A stretch of DNA of 18,859 bases from Treponemataceae bacterium (GTDB taxonomy: Bacteria > Spirochaetota > Spirochaetia > Treponematales > Treponemataceae): the NCBI GenBank assembly GCA_024402455.1, contig JAKSTS010000035.1:1-18859 (forward strand), in the 5' to 3' direction. This document shows, one piece after another, positions 8,166 to 16,484 of this stretch (position 1 is the stretch's first letter; each line of letters starts with the position of its first letter). The notes below the pieces were generated by a model that saw only the letters and a list, made by a program, of their open reading frames with translations, searched no databases and was not told the origin of the DNA. The translations under genes and the position numbers were made by a program.

Positions 8166-8615
8166 ATGACACATAAAGAAAAAGCATTGGATTATTTTGG
8201 AAGAAAATTTCACTGTTCACAGGCGGTACTTGCAGCTTTTGCAGATGAATGCGGCTTAACTGAAACACAGGCATTAAAACTTGGTGCATGTTTCGGCAGT
8301 GGAATGCGCAAGGGCGAAGTCTGCGGTGCATGCACAGGCGCACTAATGGTTCTAGGTGCAATGTTCGGTCAATATGACAAAGCAGACGAAAAAAGCCGGC
8401 AGACAGCAAACGAAGTAAACGACAAAATGATGAACAGATTTAAAGAAAAATGCGGTTCATATCTTTGCAACGATTTGCTCAAATGCGATATCGCAACAAA
8501 AGAAGGCATTGATTTTGCTTTAAAAAACAGTCTTTTTACAGAGTTCTGCCCTAAAATGGTTGCAAATGCAGTTGATATTGCAGAAGAAATTATTGCAGAA
8601 TACCTTTCAAAATAA
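8166..8615 (+). CDS. C_GCAxxG_C_C family redox-type protein
   Basis: A 149-residue small cytoplasmic protein with the family's cysteine pattern: HCSQAV with C17, GACFGSGM with C42, VCGACTGALMVLG with C53 and C56 (the CGAxxG core), then C96, C101 and C107 in KCGSYLCNDLLKC, and FCPKMV with C128. Family proteins are widespread in anaerobes; a redox or metal-binding role is assumed but the reaction is not known. The start is supported by AGAGG upstream and a TATAAT box. The stop is immediately followed by the next reading frame, so it is probably the first gene of an operon with the glycosyltransferase. Confidence 0.93.
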   Translation: MTHKEKALDYFGRKFHCSQAVLAAFADECGLTETQALKLGACFGSGMRKGEVCGACTGALMVLGAMFGQYDKADEKSRQTANEVNDKMMNRFKEKCGSYLCNDLLKCDIATKEGIDFALKNSLFTEFCPKMVANAVDIAEEIIAEYLSK

Positions 8616-8638
8616 GGATGCCGTCTAGAGAAAATCTT

Positions 8639-9784
8639 ATGAAAATGCTGCTTGTTTCCATGGCTGCAATGGCAGAAACTTCAGGACCAGTTTCAAGATG
8701 TGTAAATCTTGCAAAAACGATGAAATCTTTTGGAATTGAAGTTGCAACATGCATTGCAGAAGATGTTAATTTTAGAAACATTGAAAATGTTCCAAATTAT
8801 TTTTTAGAGATTCCAAGTCCGCTTGGACTTCCTTCATTTTATGCAAAACATGTTTTTCCAATAATACAGAAACTGAACATTGCAGCACACAAAACAGTAA
8901 AAAGCTTTGATGAAGTTCTGTTTTTTACAGGCAACCTTGATTACAGGTATCTAAAAAAAAGCACGGAAAGCATACGAAGTGCAATCAGAGAATTCAACCC
9001 GGATATTATCTATTCTGAGTTTAATATTTCTGCTTTTATTGCTGCAAAACTTGAAAACAAAAAACTTTACGCAACAGTAAGTTTTCCGACACAACACGCT
9101 TTTGCAAATAAACCGGAACTTGCAAAAGATTTAAACAGACTTTTAAAAGAATACGGAATAAAGCCGGTTGATTCAGCCTTGCAGTTATTTGACTGGGCTG
9201 ACAGAAAATTCTGCCCCAGCATAAAAGAACTAGAACCAATGGATAATGTAATTTTCTGCGGTTCATTCAGTAAAGCCTGCAAAACACAGATACAGAAAGA
9301 TAAAAACAAAATTCTTGTTTACATGGGGAACGGTACAATTTCTGCCCGCAAAATGAAAGCAGAAATTTCTAAAGCCTTTTCAGATTCAAAATACGAAGTG
9401 TACATTGCTTCAAGCTATCTTAAAGAATGCAGCATAAAGAACATTCACATTGCACAACGGTGGAATTTCAGCGAACTGTTAAATGAAGCTGCGCTCTTTA
9501 TCAATCACGGCGGGCAGAACAGCATCGTTCAGTCATTGCAGTACGGTGTTCCAGAACTTATTGTTCCAGGAAAAGTATTCGAGCGCAGATACAATGCAGA
9601 ATCTGTTTTAAAAAACGGTGCAGCCCTGGTTTTGCCACACAGCAAGTTCAATGCAGAAAACATCCGTTCACTTGCAGAAAAAATTATCAATTCAACGGTG
9701 ATGAGCAGAAACGCTTTTGAACTTGGCATGAAACTTTCCGTTCAGGGTGGAGCTGACCGCATAATTAAAGAGATGCTTTATTGA
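8639..9784 (+). CDS. GT1-like glycosyltransferase (GT-B fold)
   Basis: Predicted nucleotide-sugar-dependent glycosyltransferase of about 381 residues. The N-terminal acceptor half begins MKMLLVSMAAMAETSGPVSR, in the pattern of macrolide/UDP-glycosyltransferases. The C-terminal donor half carries the GT1 signature: FINHGGQNSIVQSLQYGVP with H290, then the ELIVPG and RRYNAESVLKNGAAL segments that bind the nucleotide-sugar. I choose the ATG at 8639, eight bases after AGAG; an in-frame ATG at 8618 would start two bases after the previous stop with no room for a ribosome-binding site, and would add seven residues. Acceptor unknown; lipid or secondary-metabolite glycosylation is the usual family role. 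No signal peptide or membrane helix is apparent, so it is cytoplasmic or membrane-peripheral. Probably translated from the same message as the upstream redox protein. Confidence 0.87.
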   Translation: MKMLLVSMAAMAETSGPVSRCVNLAKTMKSFGIEVATCIAEDVNFRNIENVPNYFLEIPSPLGLPSFYAKHVFPIIQKLNIAAHKTVKSFDEVLFFTGNLDYRYLKKSTESIRSAIREFNPDIIYSEFNISAFIAAKLENKKLYATVSFPTQHAFANKPELAKDLNRLLKEYGIKPVDSALQLFDWADRKFCPSIKELEPMDNVIFCGSFSKACKTQIQKDKNKILVYMGNGTISARKMKAEISKAFSDSKYEVYIASSYLKECSIKNIHIAQRWNFSELLNEAALFINHGGQNSIVQSLQYGVPELIVPGKVFERRYNAESVLKNGAALVLPHSKFNAENIRSLAEKIINSTVMSRNAFELGMKLSVQGGADRIIKEMLY

Positions 9785-9872
9785 AAATTGCGATTTTTCC
9801 CTGTATCAAATAAAGAAGCAAATGAAAGCATTTTCTGACAATACATTTAAAAGATAATTGAGGAAGATAATT

Positions 9873-10029
9873 ATGGAATTTATAAGTGATTTTGCGTTAG
9901 CAAAATCTGATCCGTGTGGCAAAAAAACTCGAAATTGAACCTAACAGAAATTTATGCTGCTCGTCTTGCCACGCAAAATATGTTATAAATAAAGAACACA
10001 ATCAACAACAAGGAAAACTAAATGTCTGA
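9873..10029 (+). pseudogene. Frameshifted Cys-rich mini-ORF
   Basis: An ATG at 9873 follows GAGGAAG at a good distance and reads 21 codons to a stop at 9936. If one A is dropped from the A7 run at 9921-9927, the frame continues instead to 10029 and gives about 51 residues with two cysteine clusters: DPCGKK, then LCCSSCHAKYV. The stop of that longer frame overlaps the ATG of the acyltransferase gene (AATGTCTGA), as in a translationally coupled pair. The cysteines suggest a small zinc-ribbon-like protein. It may be a recently broken gene, a sequencing error in the homopolymer, a real slippage site, or chance. I know no family for it. The downstream frame has no start codon of its own. Confidence 0.4.
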
Positions 10030-11068
10030 ACGAATCAACTATGTAGACAATTTAAGGACAATTACAGTGTCCTTATTAATTGTGTTTCATCTGGCAATGT
10101 CTTATAACACATGGAACGAACCAAATTACATTTTTTTTGAGCCGGTCAATTTATTTGCTTCCATTGTTGTTTTTATTGCACCGTGGTTCATGCCGTTAAT
10201 GTTTCTGCTTGCAGGCGTTTCAGCTTTTTATTCTTTAAAAAAGAGGAGCTTTTCAGTTTTTATAAAAGAACGTCTTTTAAGACTGGGACTTCCATTGATT
10301 TTTGGCATATTTTTCTTAAACCCGATTTTAAGCTACATTGCAGACGTTACACACAATGGCTATAAAGGAAATTACATTGAGCATTATGCTGTTTTTTTCC
10401 AGAAATTCACTGATTTAAGCGGCTATGACGGCACTTTTACACTGGGGCATTTGTGGTTTATCGCAGTACTGCTTGTAATTTCCATTGTGTCCTGTGCATT
10501 TGCAAAACTTTTTCAAAAAACCACCCGAAAGAGCACACAGAATTTAATTAATGCACTGTTGATTGTCGCTGCGGTTGCTTCTTTCAATGTAAAAATATTC
10601 GGCAAACCTTTGATTACTTATTTTTGCACATATTTATCAGGCTACTTTTTATTCAGCAGCCAGAAATGGATTAAAAAAATTGCAAAATTCAAATGGCTTT
10701 TTGTCTTTAGTTTTCTGATTTTTTCCATACTGAATGTTTTGTTCTTTGTTTATGCTGAAAATTTTGAAACATTGCAGACTGTCTTTAATTATCTTTCATT
10801 TGCATGCGGAATTCCTGCATTGATTTGTCTTGGCAAAGATTATCTTGATTATTCAACTGTTTTCAGCAGATACTGCTCTAAACTTTCTTATGTTTTTTAT
10901 ATTGTGCATTTTCCAGCTGTTGTTTTGTGTCAGTATTTTTTCTCTTTAACCGGCATGAACTGCTTCAGTAATTTTTTTGTCTCTTTAGTGACATCTTCTT
11001 TAATTACATGTATTATCTGCTGGTTGTGGGCAACACTGAAATCAGCAAAAAAAGCCCAAACTGCATAA
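10022..11068 (+). CDS. Acyltransferase-3 family integral membrane protein
   Basis: A 348-residue protein with about ten membrane helices, matching the acyltransferase-3 (OafA/YrhL) type that moves acyl groups onto extracytoplasmic sugars or lipids. The N-terminus is the family hallmark RINYVDNLRTITVSLLIVFH with the catalytic-type H23. Further motifs are RLLRLGLPLIFG (basic Arg pair before helix 3) and LGHLWFIAVLL. No C-terminal SGNH domain is present, so it is the short form. The start has GGAAA about nine bases upstream and overlaps the end of the frameshifted mini-ORF. Twenty-eight bases separate it from the HD-domain gene, so co-transcription is likely. Its neighbours do not identify the acceptor; envelope polysaccharide or lipid O-acylation is inference from the family. 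Confidence 0.9.
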   Translation: MSERINYVDNLRTITVSLLIVFHLAMSYNTWNEPNYIFFEPVNLFASIVVFIAPWFMPLMFLLAGVSAFYSLKKRSFSVFIKERLLRLGLPLIFGIFFLNPILSYIADVTHNGYKGNYIEHYAVFFQKFTDLSGYDGTFTLGHLWFIAVLLVISIVSCAFAKLFQKTTRKSTQNLINALLIVAAVASFNVKIFGKPLITYFCTYLSGYFLFSSQKWIKKIAKFKWLFVFSFLIFSILNVLFFVYAENFETLQTVFNYLSFACGIPALICLGKDYLDYSTVFSRYCSKLSYVFYIVHFPAVVLCQYFFSLTGMNCFSNFFVSLVTSSLITCIICWLWATLKSAKKAQTA

Positions 11069-11096
11069 AATTAAACAGATTTAACAAGGTTTTCAA

Positions 11097-11732
11097 ATGT
11101 TACCAACTGTAGACGAAGCAATAAATGAATTGAACATTGCAGAAAAACTGAATCCTGGACGTTGGGTCAGCCATTCAAAAAACACTGCAGCCGCTGCAAA
11201 AAATATTGCACACTGCATTTCGGACATGGACGAAAACAAAGCTTTTATTGTCGGGCTTCTTCACGACATTGGCAGGCGTGTCGGAATTGTAAACAACCCG
11301 AAACACGTGTACGAAGGTTATAAATACTGCATGCAAAAAGGCTGGGACGAAGCAGCAAGAATCTGCATGACTCATTCTTTTGTACTTATGCAAAAAGAAT
11401 TTGAGTATGAACCTGAAACATTTGAAGAACAAGAAATAAAGAGATTCATTCTTGGGTGCGGCGAGCCGGACGACTACGACCGGCTTATTCAAATGTGCGA
11501 TGCACTTGCTGCAGATTATGGATTTGTTATCTTAGAAAAAAGATTTGTTGATGTTACAAGAAGATATGGCATTATGGAAAATTACATTAAAGGCTGGGAC
11601 ATTACATTTAACATTAAAGAAAATTTTGAAAAGCGCATGGGCTGTTCAATTTATGACGTACTTCCAGATATCGAAAAAACAACGCTTTTGACACCAGAAC
11701 CATGGCATCCAGGCGAAATCTGGAAAAAATGA
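11097..11732 (+). CDS. HD-domain phosphohydrolase-like protein
   Basis: A 211-residue cytoplasmic protein with a single HD domain. Likely metal ligands in order are H26 (in RWVSHSKN), H56-D57 (in LLHDIGRR), H93 (in MTHSF) and D135 (in MCDALAADYG), the H...HD...H...D pattern of HD hydrolases. Such proteins cleave phosphoester or nucleotide substrates; the substrate here is unknown. The C-terminal 70 residues contain no second domain that I recognise. The ATG at 11097 follows AAGG in the short gap after the acyltransferase. An opposite-strand reading frame across this region is a shadow and is not counted. Confidence 0.9.
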   Translation: MLPTVDEAINELNIAEKLNPGRWVSHSKNTAAAAKNIAHCISDMDENKAFIVGLLHDIGRRVGIVNNPKHVYEGYKYCMQKGWDEAARICMTHSFVLMQKEFEYEPETFEEQEIKRFILGCGEPDDYDRLIQMCDALAADYGFVILEKRFVDVTRRYGIMENYIKGWDITFNIKENFEKRMGCSIYDVLPDIEKTTLLTPEPWHPGEIWKK

Positions 11733-11774
11733 CAGTTTTTGGGCATTCACTTTTTAATATTTGCGGAGAAATAA

Positions 11775-13334
11775 ATGGCGAAAATTTGTCCTGTCTGTAA
11801 AAAACACAGAATGTATCTTGGCGGTTTTGTAATAAAAAACAGCACAATCTGCGGAAAATGCTACGACAGACTGGCTTCAAGAAATTTGACTTATTATAAC
11901 AAAAACTTAGAAATTGAAGACATCTGGTACATTTTTGAAAACACCGAAGAAAATCAGGACATAAGAGAAACAGTACAGAAAATTTTAAACAAAAAAGAAC
12001 AGTTTGCAAAAGAAACAGCTGCTTGCACAGGTCAATTCAAAAAAGCACTTGCAGATTTTTTTAATGCAAAGAACATTCCGGAAAATTCAGCAATACAAAA
12101 CAGCGCTACACAGTTTTTATGGCACATGCTTGTGCTCAAAAAACGCCGTCTTGATGCAAAAAACATCAGGTTGAATATTGAAACCAAGCAGAATACAGTT
12201 AATGCAGAAAAAGCACTTTCCGGCAGAGAATATTTCAATGGAAAATATGAAACAGGCACTGTCCGTGAAACAATTCAGGGTTTTATAAAATACATAAAAA
12301 ATGACGACGTTATTTTTCAAGGAGATAAATTCAATGCTGCAAGATATCGAACACTGCGTGCACACAGAACCGGCAATAAAAACATCATCTGCCCTTTCTG
12401 CGGTGCGTCTTCAACCAGAGGAAACCTTATCGACGGCTGCGATTTTTGCGGCACCAAATTTTCGGTTGAAGATCTTGGGCTTAGAATCAGCGGCTGTTCA
12501 TTTGAAAAAGACTATAATCTGGCAGCTCAAGAATATTTTTCTCAAGATAACGAAAAAAAAGCTGGAATAAAAGCAGGCTTTATATCATTTATTTTACTTG
12601 CCATTGTGTCTGTTCTAAATGTTTTTATGGGCGAATTTAAAATCTCGGACTTATTCAGCCTGCTTTTTGGTTCTGCAATTTTTGGCGGACTTATAGGACT
12701 TGTTTTTTCCTTTTTCTATGGAATTTTCATCAAAGGCATCGTCTGGTTTTTCAAAAGCAGCACAGGCGAAATGCAGGCTGCACAACGGGCTGCAAATGAA
12801 CTTGAACGCTTTTCAAAAAACGTAACAGCCAAAATTCAACAGACAGATCCTCTGTTCTCTGTTGAAGGTTTTTACAGCGAAATTGAAAACATTCTTTCTT
12901 CTGTTCATTACGCTTCAAAAGCCGAACAGATAAAAGTTTTCTGGAACGAAATGCAGCCGGACAAAATTACAGAAATCATCAATAAATATCAGAATGTAAT
13001 CAGTTTTGAAATACAGAAAATACAGCTTCAAGATTATTTAATTGAAGAAAACATGCAGAAAATTACAGTCGAAGCAACTGCTGCGCTGCTTTTAGAAGAA
13101 AACAGCATCGTTCATAAAAAAGCAGAAAATCTGAAACTCCGTTTTGTTAAAAACGAAAACTGCAAAACACAAGAAATATGTGCACCGGCTTTTTTAAGAT
13201 GCAGAAACTGCGGTTCGTCACTTTCACTCATGGAAGGCGCACATTGTCATTCCTGTGGCAGCGATGTAAAATTATCTGATTTTGCATGGACAATTGACGA
13301 TTACAAAACATCGTATGCAGACACAAAAAATTAG
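11775..13334 (+). CDS. Zinc-ribbon membrane protein with DUF4428-like N-terminus and Tim44-like C-terminal region
   Basis: A 519-residue multi-domain protein. Residues 1-35 form a zinc-binding module resembling DUF4428 (C5-P-V-C8, C26-G-K-C29). Around 206-226 is a second ribbon (C206-P-F-C209 ... CDFCG). Two or three membrane helices follow near 265-325 (FISFILLAIVSVLNVFMG, then a Gly/Phe-rich pair). Residues about 340-460 are a charged helical region whose pattern (DPLFSVEGFYSEIENIL, then WNEMQPDKITEIIN) resembles the Tim44-like fold. A third ribbon ends the protein (C476-x-x-C479 and HCHSCG). The combination suggests a membrane-anchored protein that binds another protein or nucleic acid through its ribbons; no catalytic motif is seen. 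The start has GGAG upstream. Treat the Tim44 resemblance as tentative. Confidence 0.82.
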   Translation: MAKICPVCKKHRMYLGGFVIKNSTICGKCYDRLASRNLTYYNKNLEIEDIWYIFENTEENQDIRETVQKILNKKEQFAKETAACTGQFKKALADFFNAKNIPENSAIQNSATQFLWHMLVLKKRRLDAKNIRLNIETKQNTVNAEKALSGREYFNGKYETGTVRETIQGFIKYIKNDDVIFQGDKFNAARYRTLRAHRTGNKNIICPFCGASSTRGNLIDGCDFCGTKFSVEDLGLRISGCSFEKDYNLAAQEYFSQDNEKKAGIKAGFISFILLAIVSVLNVFMGEFKISDLFSLLFGSAIFGGLIGLVFSFFYGIFIKGIVWFFKSSTGEMQAAQRAANELERFSKNVTAKIQQTDPLFSVEGFYSEIENILSSVHYASKAEQIKVFWNEMQPDKITEIINKYQNVISFEIQKIQLQDYLIEENMQKITVEATAALLLEENSIVHKKAENLKLRFVKNENCKTQEICAPAFLRCRNCGSSLSLMEGAHCHSCGSDVKLSDFAWTIDDYKTSYADTKN

Positions 13335-13396
13335 ATGCAGACTAAAATATTTTTTAGAATTTTCTGATTTTTTTACATAAACGGAGGAAATTTAAA

Positions 13397-13894
13397 ATGA
13401 TTTGGACGTTTTTAATTACAACAGTTCTTTATATAATAGTAGAATTATACGAAGTTTATTACGATTCCATTATGTTTGAAATTAAACTTTCAACAAGCCG
13501 TACGCAAAGAATGATTGGAAGAAATATAATTGGTGTTCTGCTAATTGGAATTGATTTGCTTTTATTTTTCTGGGCAAAAGATTTTCAACCAAAAGAATAT
13601 AATAAAATGATAATTACTTATGCATCATGCATACTTATGTTGCTTCATGTTCTGGGCAGCTTTTTTGCCATGTTCCGTCTGAAAAAAGGCTATATTGCAG
13701 TTGATATCATCAAATTTTTTGTCATGCTTATAAGTGCAGGCACCATGGCGATTTTGATTCATTTTTTTAATATTGGCAAAGGGCTTTTATTTTTGATTGC
13801 AATTCTTGCAATTCTTTGCACAAGAGCTACAAGAATGCTTAACGGCAACTGGCTTGAACTTTTGCTTGACGATCTTGATGAAGATGACTATTAA
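13397..13894 (+). CDS. Small membrane protein, four predicted helices, unknown function
   Basis: A 165-residue hydrophobic protein with helices at roughly 3-18, 43-60, 72-93 and 103-138 (the last probably two short helices), and an acidic C-terminus (LLLDDLDEDDY). A strong ribosome-binding site, GGAGG, lies before the ATG. It follows the zinc-ribbon membrane protein by 62 bases and may share its message and work with it in the membrane. I do not recognise the family. Confidence 0.8.
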   Translation: MIWTFLITTVLYIIVELYEVYYDSIMFEIKLSTSRTQRMIGRNIIGVLLIGIDLLLFFWAKDFQPKEYNKMIITYASCILMLLHVLGSFFAMFRLKKGYIAVDIIKFFVMLISAGTMAILIHFFNIGKGLLFLIAILAILCTRATRMLNGNWLELLLDDLDEDDY

Positions 13895-14279
13895 ATTTGC
13901 TGCAGCATAACCGCTGCACTTAAAAACAAAGAATTGAATTATGCAGCCAATCTTGACAGTTTACATTTTGCAGAAACAGAATACATTTGCATAAAAACCA
14001 ATGCCTGTAATGTACAGCATTTTTTACATTAAATCTTATATAAGACAGAACAAGCATGGCTGCAAAAATGATAAAGTACAAAAGAAAAAGAAAAGCATAA
14101 CAGTCCTTGCTTGGCGAAAACAGCCCCAAAAAAAGACCGCTTAAAACGCTTAAAATAAGAAATTTTATAAATTCAGCTGCTATTTCTTAAAATGACAATA
14201 ACAGCTATAATTTTCAGAAGTTCACTTATAAAAAGCAAAACACAAAACTTAAAAAATATATAAAAAGGAATTTACAAAA
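13895..14279. other. Intergenic region before the VanZ-like gene
   Basis: A 385-base gap. It contains a short hairpin right after the upstream stop (TGCAGC 13901-13906 with 13913-13918), a terminator-like hairpin at 14000-14025, and a perfect 12-bp palindrome TCTTATATAAGA at 14034-14045. The minus strand between 13920 and about 14190 is open and hydrophobic but has no ATG or ribosome-binding site, so I do not call a gene. The last 60 bases are A/T-rich and probably hold the promoter of the next gene. Confidence 0.55.
14000..14025 (+). terminator. Probable terminator of the 8.1-13.9 kb gene cluster
   Basis: A nine-base-pair stem with one bulged C (AATG-c-CTGTA at 14000-14009, pairing with TACAGCATT at 14013-14021) and a three-base loop is followed by a T-run through 14025. 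It lies about 105 bases after the membrane-protein stop codon. Confidence 0.6.
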
Positions 14280-14819
14280 ATGTTTGAAATTAAATATTGG
14301 ACAGCATTTGCATTTATTGCCGCTGTATGGATTTTGATTAGATTAATTATAAACTTTACGGCAAAAAATTTTTCATTAAAAAACGAAGCAAAAATGCTGC
14401 TCGTGTTTATCGGAATTGTTGTAATCGTAAGAATCGTTTATTTTCCGTGGCACCATGTAAACGGAAAAATTGGCACACTGAAATTTGACAGTTCAAAAAT
14501 TCTACCGTTCTGGATAAATTTTGTTCCGATTATTCACATGTTTGACAGCTATGACGGCTGGCTTATGAACATCATCGGAAACATCACAATGTTTATTCCA
14601 ATTGGAATATTCTGGCCACTTTGTTTTAAGGAACTTAATTCAATTGGAAAATCTACACTGGCAGGAATTGGGTTTACACTTTTTATTGAAACATCTCAGC
14701 TTTTATTTTATGAACGCTGCACCGACATTGATGATTTACTGATGAACACAACAGGCTATATAATTGGTACATTGATTTATTTTGCAATTAAAAAAATATG
14801 TAAAATTAAAAACGACTAA
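14280..14819 (+). CDS. VanZ-family membrane protein
   Basis: A 179-residue protein with about five membrane helices and the VanZ pattern: NIIGNITMFIPIGIFWPLCF, then a helix ending IETSQLLFYERCTDIDDLLM and NTTGYIIGT. The conserved Glu-x-x-Gln of helix four and the Asp-Ile-Asp-Asp segment are present. VanZ itself confers teicoplanin resistance in enterococci, but most family members are of unknown function, and resistance should not be assumed here. The ATG at 14280 follows AAGGAA. The next gene begins 17 bases after its stop, so the two probably form an operon. Confidence 0.9.
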   Translation: MFEIKYWTAFAFIAAVWILIRLIINFTAKNFSLKNEAKMLLVFIGIVVIVRIVYFPWHHVNGKIGTLKFDSSKILPFWINFVPIIHMFDSYDGWLMNIIGNITMFIPIGIFWPLCFKELNSIGKSTLAGIGFTLFIETSQLLFYERCTDIDDLLMNTTGYIIGTLIYFAIKKICKIKND

Positions 14820-14836
14820 CGCGGGAGAAAAGCTTT

Positions 14837-15196
14837 ATGGTACAGATTTTTGGAACTTTAAAAAATTTTGATGTAAAAACTGCACAGCGCTGGTTCAGCG
14901 AACGCCGCATTCCAGTTCAGTTTGTTGATTTAAAAGAAAAAGAAATGAGTAGCGGCGAATTTGATTCAGTTGTATCAGCTTTGGCAAAACAATATAGCAG
15001 CCGCGCCGACGCCGTTGCGGAATTAATTGATAAAAAGTCAAAAGACTACAGCTCAATTGCCTATCTTGATGAAAGCGAAATTGAATCTAAACTTTTTGAA
15101 AACCAGCTTAAGTTAATGAAACAGCCTGTCTGCCGTAACGGCAAAACTGAAGCTACAGTCGGCTTGCAGCAGAAAATCTGGGAAAACTGGAAATAA
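14837..15196 (+). CDS. ArsC/Spx-fold protein lacking the active-site cysteine
   Basis: A 119-residue thioredoxin-fold protein of the ArsC/Spx/YffB family, normal in length. The N-terminal strand-loop-helix reads MVQIFGTLKNFDVKTAQRWF, where the family normally has KxC at the helix start: here residue 11 is Phe, so the nucleophilic Cys is missing. Other family features remain: FVDLKEKEMS, then a C-terminal LMKQPVCRNGKTEATVG loop with PV in the cis-Pro position. C111 lies in this loop, away from the active site. Without the N-terminal Cys it should not reduce arsenate by the classical mechanism and may be a structural or regulatory protein. The start has GGGAG upstream. Confidence 0.87.
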   Translation: MVQIFGTLKNFDVKTAQRWFSERRIPVQFVDLKEKEMSSGEFDSVVSALAKQYSSRADAVAELIDKKSKDYSSIAYLDESEIESKLFENQLKLMKQPVCRNGKTEATVGLQQKIWENWK

Positions 15197-15302
15197 AACA
15201 AACCGCATGTTTAATGCTTTTTTACGGCATAGAACACTAAAACTCAGCATTTTCAAACATTCTGCATGAACAGACTTTATAAAAGCTTAAAACAGCCATA
15301 TT

Positions 15303-16202
15303 TCAGATTTCGCCAAAATGAACGGAATTGTCTTTTTCTTTTTTGCTTAAATAAACACCTTTGTCGGCTTCTTTATATATATAATCAAAATCGACATCAT
15401 CTCTGTAAAAAAATGTACCGACACTGACTTTTATTGATTCTTTTTCAGGCAAAACATCAATGGCATTAATGCTTTTGAAAAGTCTTTTGAACACTTTTTC
15501 TGCTTTTTCTTTTGTGTCAATTCCGACAAAATATGCGGCAAATTCATCTCCGCCAAGACGCATTACAATGTCATTGCTGCGTTTGTTCAGTTTTAAAACG
15601 TCTGCAATTGCTATCAAAACTTTATCGCCGGCATCATGACCATATCTATCATTTATCCGTTTAAAATTATCTACATCAAGCAGAAAAAACATTCCCTGTA
15701 TATTTTTTTCAAGATATTCTGAAATTATTTTTTCTCCATAACCCCTGTTGCAGATATCTGTCATTAAATCTGTCTGAGATAAATACATAAGCTGATGTTC
15801 ACGCAGCTTTTCTTCATTAATGCATTCGACACTGTAAATTACATGCAGAATTTTTCCATCTTCGTCATAATCAACAACAGTAAATCTTGCACGGCACCAG
15901 CCGTTCATTTTTCCTTTAAAAACTTCAGAAATGCTGTGCTTGCCTTTTAAACGTTCATCAAGTGTAGCAAGATTTACAAAAATGAGCATTTTTTCTATGT
16001 GCTCTGGTTCGGTAATTTTCATTACGACATTGTCAGACTGTTTCTGCAAATTGTTTGGATATTCGTTAACCCATTCAATAAGATATTTATTAGTTTTAAA
16101 TGGCAGATAACTGTTGTCTTTCAGATTAAAAACATGGACTGCAACATAAATATCAGAAAGGGCTTTTAAAATCTGTGCTTCTATAATGCTTTTATCTGTC
16201 AT
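15303..16202 (-). CDS. Diguanylate cyclase (PAS-like sensor plus GGDEF)
   Basis: A 299-residue cytoplasmic protein. Residues about 15-130 look like a PAS-type sensor ending in the usual linker (VECINEEKLREHQLMYLSQT). The GGDEF domain runs from about 138 to the end: DLMTDICNRG, LLDVDNFKRINDRYGHDAGD, and the catalytic loop GGDEF at residues 217-221. An inhibitory RxxD site (R208-S-N-D211) lies five residues before the catalytic loop, so the enzyme should be product-inhibited by c-di-GMP. It makes c-di-GMP from two GTP; in spirochaetes this controls motility and host-associated states. The start has TGGAG upstream. The gene is alone and convergent with the ArsC-like gene. No transmembrane segment is seen, so the PAS-like part probably senses a cytoplasmic signal. 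Confidence 0.94.
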   Translation of the reverse strand: MTDKSIIEAQILKALSDIYVAVHVFNLKDNSYLPFKTNKYLIEWVNEYPNNLQKQSDNVVMKITEPEHIEKMLIFVNLATLDERLKGKHSISEVFKGKMNGWCRARFTVVDYDEDGKILHVIYSVECINEEKLREHQLMYLSQTDLMTDICNRGYGEKIISEYLEKNIQGMFFLLDVDNFKRINDRYGHDAGDKVLIAIADVLKLNKRSNDIVMRLGGDEFAAYFVGIDTKEKAEKVFKRLFKSINAIDVLPEKESIKVSVGTFFYRDDVDFDYIYKEADKGVYLSKKEKDNSVHFGEI

Positions 16203-16380
16203 TTTAAAATCTCCATAAAGTGTCTGTCTGGTTATGTGTGCCGGCTGTCTTTAAGCATTCTGTTATCTGCCAAAAACAAAAAAATGACCATAAACGAACA
16301 GCTATATTTAATATAATAAGCCATGTATAATGATAATGCAATTTAAGATTGATTGTTTAAACATGTTAACTGAAAATAAT

Positions 16381-16415
16381 GACGAACCTCGACGCAGAGC
16401 GTTCGAGGTATCGTC
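16381..16415. repeat. GC-rich hairpin 1 with CGACGCAGAGCG core
   Basis: The stem is built from GACGA/TCGTC (outer), CCTCGA/TCGAGG and CGC/GCG (inner, one bulged T), with an AGA loop. The 12-base core CGACGCAGAGCG (16390-16401) is the same as in the neighbouring hairpin. It is near-symmetric, so the strand is undetermined. Confidence 0.75.
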
Positions 16416-16439
16416 GTTCTAAAAGGAAATTGCACTCCA

Positions 16440-16484
16440 GGTTCAATACCCTTCATACGACGCAGAGCGTCGGGGGATTGAACC
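16440..16484. repeat. GC-rich hairpin 2 with CGACGCAGAGCG core
   Basis: Outer stem GGTTCAAT (16440-16447) with ATTGAACC (16477-16484), then CCC with GGG, a left-side bulge of about six bases, and a perfect inner stem CGACGC/GCGTCG with an AGA loop. The hairpins are 24 bases apart. Whether this is a dispersed palindromic repeat, an RNA element or a protein-binding site cannot be told from one copy pair. Confidence 0.75.

Noticed and set aside
14164..14178. TTTTATAAATTCAGC also found at the end of the ATPase 1 gene (5023-5037), possibly a scar of a lost ATPase unit
   Set aside because: The match stops after 15 A/T-rich bases, and no other ATPase remnant or direct repeat is found around it.
13920..14190. 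Open hydrophobic reading frame on the minus strand between the small membrane protein and the VanZ-like gene
   Set aside because: It has no ATG start or ribosome-binding site (only a TTG at 14129), and A-rich DNA gives hydrophobic minus-strand frames by chance. A decayed gene remains possible but unsupported.
14280..14819. Glycopeptide-resistance gene vanZ
   Set aside because: The VanZ domain is broad, no other van genes are present, and the organism type makes a resistance role unsupported.
16440..16484. GGTTCAATACC and GGATTGAACCC look like a tRNA T-arm
   Set aside because: There is no acceptor stem, anticodon arm or D-arm at the right spacing; the segment is better explained as one long hairpin.
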